From an uncultured bacterium (GTDB taxonomy: Bacteria; Cyanobacteriota; Vampirovibrionia; Gastranaerophilales; Gastranaerophilaceae): a stretch of 5,034 nucleotides of DNA. Position numbers and translations under genes: made by a program. Shown here piece after piece: positions 1 to 5,034 of the stretch; the first letter of the stretch is position 1; each line of letters starts with the position of its first letter. Where the stretch lies: NCBI GenBank assembly GCA_949299435.1, contig CASGAK010000191.1:1-5034 (forward strand), given 5' to 3'. The notes beneath the pieces were generated by a model. The model worked only from the letters and a program-made list of their open reading frames with translations, ran no database searches and was not told the origin of the DNA.

Positions 1-427
1 AGTTGCTGTAGGATTATTCCCCTCGCAATCTACTTCCGTATTTGGCATTAAATTTAAATGACTTACAAATAATGTACAAAACTTCGTCTGACCGGAGTGG
101 GTTGAACCTTTATAACGTACCTCGTCAGTATTACTAAAACCTCTATACTCTCCATTACTTGGATATACTGACTCATCTGTGCTTAACTCGTTTACTATCC
201 GTTCTACTATAAAAGTCGCTTTCTTATGCATCGCCTCCAGTTTATCCGGGCGAGCTGTGCGATATAATGGAATCAATATTATTATAAGGGCTCCCAATAT
301 CGCTAGCGTTATTAATACTTCGCCTAATGTGAAACCTAAAGATAAATTACCGAAATTTTTACCTCTCAGGAGCTTATTTTGCGGGTGCCCCCCCCCCCCT
401 GAAATCCTTGCTATGACTGCGTTTCAT
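1..427 (-). CDS. Type IV prepilin-like (pseudopilin) protein, 3' end cut by window edge, start out of frame at a G12 tract
   Basis: The minus strand encodes a class III (prepilin) signal: a basic leader, then Gly before F-T-L-G-E, then a hydrophobic stretch (EVLITLAILGALIIILIP). Prepilin peptidase PilD would be expected to cleave before this Phe and methylate it, and Glu5 of the mature form is present. The protein would act as a subunit of a type IV pilus, type II secretion pseudopilus or competence pilus. The amphipathic helix continues into LEAMHKKATFIVERIVNELS. Two cysteines (117 and 134 if the frame is restored) are 17 residues apart and could form the C-terminal disulfide common in pilins. 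The ATG at 427 has a good Shine-Dalgarno site (AAGGAG, 9-nt spacer), but 12 G at 388-399 lead to TAA at 376-374 after 17 codons. With 11 G the frame is open from 427 to base 1, giving a 31-residue leader. The pilin frame has no ATG, GTG or TTG of its own between the upstream TGA (426-424) and the signal. Pilin identity is firm; which pilus it serves is unknown. Confidence 0.8.
388..399. repeat. Homopolymer of 12 G (minus strand) within the prepilin leader coding region
   Basis: Twelve consecutive C on the plus strand read as 12 G in the coding strand, 10 codons after the prepilin start. Runs this long are hypermutable by slipped-strand mispairing. The tract length decides whether the ATG at 427 is in frame with the pilin signal: 11 or 14 would be ON, while 12 (as here) or 13 would be OFF. 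No other mononucleotide G/C run in the window exceeds 6. A sequencing or assembly miscount of one base is a realistic alternative. Confidence 0.95.
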
Positions 428-436
428 ACCTCTTTG

Positions 437-442
437 CTCCTT
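437..442 (-). promoter_or_regulatory. Ribosome binding site of the prepilin gene
   Basis: AAGGAG lies 9 nt upstream of ATG 427-425. It matters because it marks this ATG as the true start even though, at the present G-tract length, the ATG is not in frame with the pilin body. Confidence 0.7.
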
Positions 443-470
443 CGTTTTTTTTAATTACTCCTGTTTTATT

Positions 471-499
471 ATTATAAACTATTTTTCTAAACTTCGCAA
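471..499 (-). promoter_or_regulatory. Candidate sigma-70-type promoter for the prepilin gene
   Basis: TTGCGA (499-494, 4 of 6 matches to TTGACA), a 17-nt spacer and a perfect TATAAT (476-471) on the minus strand. Transcription would start near 464, giving a leader of about 37 nt. The -35 box lies inside the last codons of the upstream RlhA-like gene, so the pilin could be expressed independently of it. Read-through from that gene is also possible, since I see no terminator hairpin in the 51-bp gap. Confidence 0.5.
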
Positions 500-2320
500 G
501 GGGGGATTATTAAAAATTATCATTTCACAATTTTTGCAATCGAAGACCAAATTATATTTTTTACCTTTTTCATCAATTAGGTAAAGTTTTTTATTCACAC
601 CACAAATATTCAAAGCAAATTTTAAACAATGTTTGGTACGCATCAATTCTTTATTTTTAAACTTTTGTGTTTTCTCTACTGCATATTCTGTTATTACACA
701 ACCGCTGTTTTTATAAAAAAGTTTTGCTTGCTCATTCAATACATTTGCATGATAATCGTAGACTTTTTCAGAAAATTCAACAAAATTCAATGCGTTTTGA
801 ACAGGTGCAAAATAGTTTTCCAAACGTTTCTTTGTAAGTTTTTCAAAAATATCCCGTCTTAATTGGTTTATCAATGCAACTGGCATAAAAGGTAAATCAG
901 ATAAAATTTCAACATCTGACACATAAAAATCGCTATCACCTGTTTTAGAAATCTGTGTAATAAAAGTTTGTTGCATTTTCTCAGGATTTTTAGGCAAATC
1001 TGACTGCGTAATAGGGATTTCTACTGATATCTCGTCTTCATCAAGGGCTTTCAAAATATTTTCATCAAATATAAATTTCACACCTATCTTGCGTTTGGTT
1101 TTTGAATTTATAAGTTGTTTTTCAAATTTTTTATCCGAATTTCTATAAATAATTGTACCCGGTTTAATATTTCCGATATCATTTGGAAAAATTTTATCTT
1201 TTTCGACTTTATTGACCAAACACCCACATAATTTACCGTTATATAGATAGCAAAGCCCATCTTGGGGGGATATTTGAGCATTTTTTACAATAAAATAATT
1301 TTTAGTTACTTTTTCTACTACCGCAATTTTTTCACCCAAAGATTTCGGTGTATTAAAGTTATATATATTTTTCTGTCTGTCCTTTTTATTGCCGTAAGCA
1401 CAAGGCAAAAAGTAATCTGTAAATCCTCTGTTGAAACTTTTGCTCAAATCAGGTTCAAAATCCATAAATACTTTACCTGAAGAAGTTTTACGTGCATATT
1501 TATCAATTTCTTTGCGGTAGTATGCGACAACATTTTTTACGTAATTTATATCTTTTAATCTGCCCTCAATTTTAAAAGATTTAACCCCAGCATTTATTAA
1601 TTTTTCTATATATTTTGAAGCATTAAAATCTTTAAGACTCAGAAGATATTTATCTTTTGCATATACTTTTCCTTCCTCATCAACAATAGTATATTTTTTA
1701 CGACAAGGCTGAGCACATTCACCTCTGTTTGCTGAACGTCCGCCTATCGAAGCACTCAAGTAACATTGTCCGCTATATGATACACACAAAGCTCCATGGA
1801 TAAAGGTTTCAATCTCCATATCAGAATTAAAATCTGCTTCTTTCACAGATTTGCATATTTCCTCAATTTTTTTTAAGGTCAACTCCCTCGCTAAAATAAC
1901 ACGTTTTACACCCATTTTTTGAAAAAATTTAACTTTATCCAAGGTTCTGTTATCACACTGAGTACTTGCATGAATCTCTATCGGTGGTAATTTCCTTTCA
2001 ACTGCCAACTCCAATAAGCCCATATCCTGCACAATTATTGCATCTGCTTTCAGTTTATAGAGCTCATTTACAAGCTCTTTTGCTTTTTCAAGTTCTTGAT
2101 CCGTTAAAATGGTATTCAAGGCTATATGAACTCGTACATTGAATTTGTGGGCGTATTCTATAATTTCCTTTATATCTTCCAAAGAATTTGAAGCATTTTG
2201 TCTTGCTCCAAACTTCGGGGAGCCTATATAAATTGCATCAGCACCTGATTCTATCGCTGCTATAGCTGTTTTTTTATCCTTTGCAGGAGCTAATAATTCT
2301 ACCTTTTTGTTAAGTTTCAT
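479..2320 (-). CDS. rlhA: U32-family protein, RlhA-type 23S rRNA cytidine hydroxylase
   Basis: A complete 613-residue protein. The N-terminus has the U32 start (VELLAPAKD, residues 7-15, then ESGADAIYIG 24-33). The family signature ETFIHGALC...SGQC (171-186) is followed by GECAQPC, giving Cys179, Cys186, Cys202 and Cys206, the expected Fe-S cluster ligands. SFKIEGRLK (248-256) and FNRGFTDYF (296-304) follow. The C-terminal part, with KHC, NIC and FDCKNCEM (Cys565, 573, 595, 598), is typical of the long subgroup to which E. coli RlhA (YdcP, about 650 residues) belongs. RlhA makes 5-hydroxycytidine at C2501 of 23S rRNA using prephenate-dependent chemistry. The short U32 proteins (TrhP/YegQ type, tRNA U34) lack this C-terminal half, so RlhA is preferred, though the substrate is inferred. 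Despite the old 'peptidase' name, proteolysis is unlikely. The start is fixed by homology: there is no in-frame ATG, GTG or TTG between it and the upstream stop (TAA 2350-2348), and there is no Shine-Dalgarno site. Confidence 0.88.
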   Translation of the reverse strand: MKLNKKVELLAPAKDKKTAIAAIESGADAIYIGSPKFGARQNASNSLEDIKEIIEYAHKFNVRVHIALNTILTDQELEKAKELVNELYKLKADAIIVQDMGLLELAVERKLPPIEIHASTQCDNRTLDKVKFFQKMGVKRVILARELTLKKIEEICKSVKEADFNSDMEIETFIHGALCVSYSGQCYLSASIGGRSANRGECAQPCRKKYTIVDEEGKVYAKDKYLLSLKDFNASKYIEKLINAGVKSFKIEGRLKDINYVKNVVAYYRKEIDKYARKTSSGKVFMDFEPDLSKSFNRGFTDYFLPCAYGNKKDRQKNIYNFNTPKSLGEKIAVVEKVTKNYFIVKNAQISPQDGLCYLYNGKLCGCLVNKVEKDKIFPNDIGNIKPGTIIYRNSDKKFEKQLINSKTKRKIGVKFIFDENILKALDEDEISVEIPITQSDLPKNPEKMQQTFITQISKTGDSDFYVSDVEILSDLPFMPVALINQLRRDIFEKLTKKRLENYFAPVQNALNFVEFSEKVYDYHANVLNEQAKLFYKNSGCVITEYAVEKTQKFKNKELMRTKHCLKFALNICGVNKKLYLIDEKGKKYNLVFDCKNCEMIIFNNPPLRSLEK

Positions 2321-2326
2321 AAAGTT

Positions 2327-2355
2327 ATTATAATATAAATAGCAATTTTATTTAA
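2327..2355 (-). promoter_or_regulatory. Candidate promoter of the RlhA-like gene, possibly leaderless
   Basis: A perfect TATAAT at 2332-2327 ends only 6 nt before the ATG, so the predicted transcript starts at or next to the start codon. The -35 region is poor (TTAAAT at 2355-2350 with a 17-nt spacer, 3 of 6 matches). The absence of any Shine-Dalgarno sequence fits a leaderless mRNA. An unrecognised promoter further upstream is the alternative. Confidence 0.4.
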
Positions 2356-2368
2356 CTTTTTATTTAAT
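2340..2368 (+). promoter_or_regulatory. Weak candidate promoter for the small membrane protein gene
   Basis: TTTAAT at 2363-2368 (5 of 6 matches to TATAAT) is preceded by TAGCAA at 2340-2345 (3 of 6) with a 17-nt spacer. It would give a leader of about 24 nt containing the GGAG ribosome site. It overlaps the divergent candidate promoter, so the two genes may compete for polymerase. The region is so AT-rich that such matches arise easily by chance. Confidence 0.25.
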
Positions 2369-2398
2369 ATAGACAGAAATAAAATTTTTGGAGTTCAA

Positions 2399-2734
2399 AT
2401 GGGAATATCTGTTAATGAAATAAATAATTCAACTTTAAATAAACGTTGTAATACCCCTGCATTCAAGGCAGAAACAAAAAAGCCCGAATCTGAGCAAGCT
2501 AAAAAAAACGAAAAAAATGATGAATTTTTGAAAAAAATTGAAAATATGTCCCCTACAGCAACAGGCCTGACAAGTGCAGCATTATGGTTTGGTGTCGGAT
2601 TTGGAACTGACAGACTTTTAGGCTCTGCTTTCAAATTCTTTAAAACGAGTATGAAATCTTCTCTTATTTGGAATGGTTTATTCGGTATTGCCATGGGTAT
2701 TATGGCATATATAAGAGCTAGAAAAAATAGTTAA
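2399..2734 (+). CDS. Small two-TM membrane protein of unknown function
   Basis: I do not recognise a named family. The 111-residue product starts at an ATG with GGAG 5 nt upstream. Residues 1-25 are polar and contain NTPAFKAE (18-25), resembling an N-terminal '-FKG/FKA' motif that I associate with many lineage-specific proteins of Gastranaerophilales (from memory, unverified). Residues 25-50 are highly charged (Lys/Glu rich). Two likely membrane helices follow: about 54-71 (ATGLTSAALWFGVGFG) and about 87-106 (SSLIWNGLFGIAMGIMAYI). They are separated by a basic loop (DRLL...FKFFKTSMK), and the protein ends in a basic RARKNS tail. The positive-inside rule predicts a helical hairpin with the loop or both tails cytoplasmic; the topology is ambiguous. 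There is no cleavable signal peptide. It is monocistronic, divergent from the RlhA-like gene, and ends 27 bp before a strong hairpin. The opposite-strand frame over the same bases lacks such support. Confidence 0.72.
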   Translation: MGISVNEINNSTLNKRCNTPAFKAETKKPESEQAKKNEKNDEFLKKIENMSPTATGLTSAALWFGVGFGTDRLLGSAFKFFKTSMKSSLIWNGLFGIAMGIMAYIRARKNS

Positions 2735-2761
2735 AAAAGTTTTTTTATTTAAAGAAAGAAA

Positions 2762-2794
2762 ATGCCGCGGGAATACTCCCGCGGCATAATTTTT
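2762..2794. terminator. Bidirectional Rho-independent terminator between convergent genes
   Basis: A perfect 11-bp stem (2762-2772 with 2777-2787, core GCCGCGGG) with an ATAC loop is the only strongly GC-rich patch in an AT-rich gap. On the plus strand it is followed by TTTTT (2790-2794), ending the small membrane protein transcript. On the minus strand it is followed by a TTTTCTTTCTTT-like run, ending the alcohol dehydrogenase transcript, whose stop codon is 28 bp away. Confidence 0.88.
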
Positions 2795-2814
2795 CAAACA
2801 TATTTTTATACAAT

Positions 2815-4023
2815 TTACAGAGGTTTAATTGATTCTCTATAAATTGTCTCAACCACTTCGCGGCCGTTTCCTGATGGTGCAATATCCAACAAACCGCTTA
2901 ATGATGGAGTTGTGTATACAAGGTTTGTTAATTTCTCAACATCAGCTTCTGTGAATCCTTCATCTTCAAGTTTTGAAGTTACATCAACTGAGAACAGCCA
3001 ATCTTGAACTGATTTTGCAGCTTGGTATGCTTCATCAGGATTACCTTCCAAGTCAGGGTTGATTGGTTTCAAAATTTCTGCTAATACATGTGCTCTGTCT
3101 TTATACATAGTTTTAATTACTGCAGGCAATAGAATTGCAAGTCCTAAACCGTGGGATAATTCATGTTTTACGGCACTTAGAGGGTGTTCTAGTGCGTGAG
3201 TGTAGTGTAAAAGTCCGTTATCAAAACATACACCACCCATCATTGCAGCATAAGCTAAGTAATATCTTGCTTCCAAATCTTCCGGATTTTCAATTGCTTT
3301 TGGAAGATATTTGTGAACTAAAGCAATTACTTCTCTTGCAAGAGTAACACTATATGGTGACATTACAGTTGATGTTGCAGCTTCGATTACATGGTTTACT
3401 GCATCGATTGATACATATCTTGTTTGTTTTGGGCTTAATTTTGTCATCAATTGAGGATCATCAATTGCAAACATAGGATATATGCAATCGTAAGCTATTG
3501 CAGGTTTGAAGTCTTTTTCTGGAACTGTAACTACTGCAAATCTGTTTGTTTCAGTACCGGTACCATGTGTTAAGTTGATTGACACAATCGGAGCTGCTTT
3601 ATCTGGGGTGAATGTAAATTCATAGATATCGTTTGCTGTTTTGTCAGGATATTCAAGTAAAATAGCTACTGATTTTCCCGCATCTGTTGGAGATCCGCCT
3701 CCAATTGCTATTACTGCTTTTGCTCCAAATTCACGAGCCATTTTTGCAGCATCGTTCACATGGTGAGTTGTCGGGTTTGGAGTTACTTGATCGTAATTGA
3801 TATAACCGATTCCGTTATCTTTTAGGGCTTTTTCTACATAATCCCAAGCACCTGTTGCTTTATAAGCGTTTCTGCCTGACATTACAATTACTTTGTCTAT
3901 TCCTTTGTCTTTCAAAACTTTTGCAATGTCATCAATTTTTTTTATCGCACCGACACCAAAATATACAGTTGTACGAGTTCTGATTTCTTTAATATCATTG
4001 ATATTAATATCTTTTTCAAACAT
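2815..4023 (-). CDS. Iron-containing alcohol dehydrogenase
   Basis: A complete 402-residue protein of the Fe-ADH (group III) family, of usual length. It reversibly reduces an aldehyde to an alcohol with NAD(P)H in the cytoplasm. The N-terminal dinucleotide domain (about 1-195) contains the nucleotide-binding loop GGGSPTDAGK (108-117) and THGTGTE (152-158, the counterpart of TTAGTGSE). The helical C-terminal domain carries the metal ligands, by alignment with E. coli FucO: Asp207 and His211 (DAVNH), His276 (HALEHPL) and His291 (SHG). The loop SGRNAY (49-54) puts Gly50 where FucO has Asp39, the residue that disfavours NADP, so NADP(H) use is possible (inference). The physiological substrate cannot be told from sequence. 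It starts at ATG 4023 with AAAGGAG (4038-4032) 8 nt upstream, and has its own promoter. The upstream gene is pgk, closed by a terminator, so this is probably a single-gene unit serving fermentative redox balance. Confidence 0.93.
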   Translation of the reverse strand: MFEKDININDIKEIRTRTTVYFGVGAIKKIDDIAKVLKDKGIDKVIVMSGRNAYKATGAWDYVEKALKDNGIGYINYDQVTPNPTTHHVNDAAKMAREFGAKAVIAIGGGSPTDAGKSVAILLEYPDKTANDIYEFTFTPDKAAPIVSINLTHGTGTETNRFAVVTVPEKDFKPAIAYDCIYPMFAIDDPQLMTKLSPKQTRYVSIDAVNHVIEAATSTVMSPYSVTLAREVIALVHKYLPKAIENPEDLEARYYLAYAAMMGGVCFDNGLLHYTHALEHPLSAVKHELSHGLGLAILLPAVIKTMYKDRAHVLAEILKPINPDLEGNPDEAYQAAKSVQDWLFSVDVTSKLEDEGFTEADVEKLTNLVYTTPSLSGLLDIAPSGNGREVVETIYRESIKPL

Positions 4024-4058
4024 ATTAAACTCTCCTTTCTTAAATCTTTTACAACATG

Positions 4059-4087
4059 ATTATAGTGCAGAGCTTAACATTTTGCAA
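4059..4087 (-). promoter_or_regulatory. Sigma-70-type promoter of the alcohol dehydrogenase gene
   Basis: TTGCAA (4087-4082, 4 of 6 matches) and a perfect TATAAT (4064-4059) are separated by exactly 17 nt on the minus strand. The predicted start near 4052 leaves a leader of about 28 nt that carries the AAAGGAG ribosome site. It sits between the pgk terminator and the gene, as expected for an independent unit. I see no clear operator palindrome or riboswitch in the short leader. Confidence 0.75.
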
Positions 4088-4113
4088 TAAAAATCTTATT
4101 TTATTTGGCCAGT

Positions 4114-4143
4114 AAAAAGCCCCTGAAAATTCAGAGGCTTTTT
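4114..4143 (-). terminator. Rho-independent terminator of pgk
   Basis: Arms 4130-4143 and 4114-4127 form a 14-bp A-tract/U-tract hairpin with core GCC(U)CUG/CAG(G)GGC, ending in UUUUU. The one imperfect position (4135 with 4122) is a U-G wobble in minus-strand RNA but a C-A mismatch in plus-strand RNA, so the element is built for minus-strand transcription. It lies 31 bp beyond the pgk stop codon. Confidence 0.85.
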
Positions 4144-4173
4144 ATTTAATTTAAATTTTTACAAATTTAAAGC

Positions 4174-5034
4174 TTATTTTTCATCTAAAGCTGCAACACC
4201 CGGAAGGATTTTACCTTCGATGAATTCTAATGAAGCACCGCCGCCTGTTGAAACGTGAGTGAAGTCTTCAGCTTTGCAGAATTTCTTAGCAGCTGAAACT
4301 GAATCTCCACCGCCGATTACGGATACTGCTCCATTTTTAGTTGCGTCTACGATTGCTTCTAATACAGCTTTTGTACCTTCAGCAAACTTAGGATTTTCAA
4401 ATGCACCTACAGGTCCGTTCATCAAGATAGTTTTTGAAGATTTCAAAACATCAGCAAATGCTTTTCTTGAATCCATGCCAGCATCAACACCTTCAAATCC
4501 GTCAGGAATTTCGTTGATTGCAACAAATTTGTTAGTTCCGTTACCTGAGAAATCATCAGTTACAAGAACATCTGTTGCCATAACAAGTTTTACGCCTTTA
4601 TCAGCAGCTTTCTTTTCGATAGCTTTTGCAACTTCCAATTGGTCATCTTCGCAAATTGAATTACCGATTTTACCGCCGTTTGCTTTTACAAACGTATAAG
4701 CCATACCGCCACCGATAATCATGTTATCTACTTTGTCAAGCAAGTTTTCTAAAACACCAATTTTTGATGAAACTTTAGCACCGCCTACAACTGCTGTGAA
4801 TGGGCGAGTTGGGTTATCCAGTGCTTGAGATAGACATCTCAATTCTTTTTCCATCAAAAGTCCTGATACTGCAGGTTTTAAAACTTTAGCAAGTTTTGCT
4901 GTTGAAGTGTGATTTCTGTGAGCTGCTCCGAATGCATCGTTTACATAAAAATCACCCAGTTTAGCTAATTCATTAGCAAAAGTCATATCATCATCTTTTG
5001 CTTCTTCAGCTTTGTAGAAACGAATGTTTTCCAA
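4174..5034 (-). CDS. pgk: Phosphoglycerate kinase, N-terminal third missing (window edge)
   Basis: This enzyme transfers phosphate from 1,3-bisphosphoglycerate to ADP, the first ATP-forming step of glycolysis, in the cytoplasm. The 286 visible codons begin inside the N-domain: the first codon, TTG, is the internal Leu of the conserved LENIRF segment and not a start. About 110 residues should lie beyond 5034. Visible motifs (numbered from the edge) are the substrate-binding NDAFGAAHRNHTST (32-45), the hinge and nucleotide region VVGGAKVSSKI (82-92), IIGGGMAYTF (106-115), NGPVGAFE (206-213), GGGDSVSAA (241-249), and STGGGASLEFIEGKILPGV (262-280), which closes the active site near the C-terminus. 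All hallmark residues are intact and the C-terminal length is normal. A Rho-independent terminator follows, so pgk is the last gene of its transcript. Any upstream partner, such as a glyceraldehyde-3-phosphate dehydrogenase gene, lies outside the window. Confidence 0.97.
   Translation of the reverse strand: MENIRFYKAEEAKDDDMTFANELAKLGDFYVNDAFGAAHRNHTSTAKLAKVLKPAVSGLLMEKELRCLSQALDNPTRPFTAVVGGAKVSSKIGVLENLLDKVDNMIIGGGMAYTFVKANGGKIGNSICEDDQLEVAKAIEKKAADKGVKLVMATDVLVTDDFSGNGTNKFVAINEIPDGFEGVDAGMDSRKAFADVLKSSKTILMNGPVGAFENPKFAEGTKAVLEAIVDATKNGAVSVIGGGDSVSAAKKFCKAEDFTHVSTGGGASLEFIEGKILPGVAALDEK

Noticed and set aside
230..232. Internal ATG in the pilin frame as an alternative start
   Set aside because: It would remove the prepilin signal and membrane helix and has no clear ribosome site at normal spacing, so the product would not be a pilin.
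179..454. Open frame of 91 codons on the plus strand
   Set aside because: It is antisense to the prepilin, whose signal sequence is unmistakable on the minus strand. It has no ribosome site, and its Pro run is just the C12 tract read backwards.
361..506. Similar peptide PLRSL in the RlhA-like C-terminal tail and in the antisense reading of the prepilin leader, suggesting inverted repeat copies
   Set aside because: At the DNA level only about 9 of 15 bases match, which is too weak to claim a repeat.
2395..2694. Open frame of 99 codons on the minus strand over the small membrane protein
   Set aside because: It has no ribosome site or recognisable domains. The plus frame has GGAG, two TM helices and a terminator in the right place.
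4259..4699. Long plus-strand open frame of 146 codons
   Set aside because: It is a shadow of the highly conserved pgk coding strand; its composition follows from pgk codons.
5032..5034. TTG as a start codon for the pgk reading frame
   Set aside because: It is the internal Leu of LENIRF. About 110 N-terminal residues of phosphoglycerate kinase must lie beyond the edge.

Overview
This is a low-GC (about one third G+C) bacterial window with five protein genes and no RNA genes, CRISPR array or insertion sequence that I can see. Several features suggest an anaerobic or fermentative, non-photosynthetic relative of cyanobacteria (Gastranaerophilales/Melainabacteria type), but this is an inference. 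They are the AT-rich composition, a prepilin with an FTLGEVLITL-type start, a small membrane protein with an NTPAFKA-like N-terminal motif, and glycolytic and fermentative enzymes. A low-GC Firmicute-like lineage is not excluded.

Layout, left to right. Positions 1-427 (minus) hold the 5' part of a type IV prepilin-like gene that runs off the left edge. Its start codon is separated from its signal and pilin frame by a run of 12 G. At this length the start is out of frame with the pilin, and 11 G would restore one frame. Positions 479-2320 (minus) hold a complete U32-family gene of the RlhA type (23S rRNA cytidine hydroxylase). A 78-bp AT-rich divergent intergenic region follows, then a small two-TM protein of unknown function on the plus strand (2399-2734). 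A perfect GC-rich hairpin at 2762-2787 lies between this gene and the convergent iron-dependent alcohol dehydrogenase gene (2815-4023, minus). That gene has its own promoter (4059-4087), placed just after the terminator (4114-4143) of the phosphoglycerate kinase gene. The pgk gene (4174 to beyond 5034, minus) lacks its N-terminal third because of the window edge.

How the genes fit together. Pgk (ATP-forming step of glycolysis) and the Fe-ADH (reduction of an aldehyde to an alcohol, reoxidising NAD(P)H) fit a fermentative energy metabolism, but they appear to be separate transcription units. The RlhA-like gene and the prepilin gene share a strand and lie 51 bp apart. The prepilin also has its own candidate promoter inside the end of the upstream gene. 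The most interesting observation is the G12 tract in the prepilin leader: either a phase-variation switch currently in the OFF state, or a homopolymer length error.
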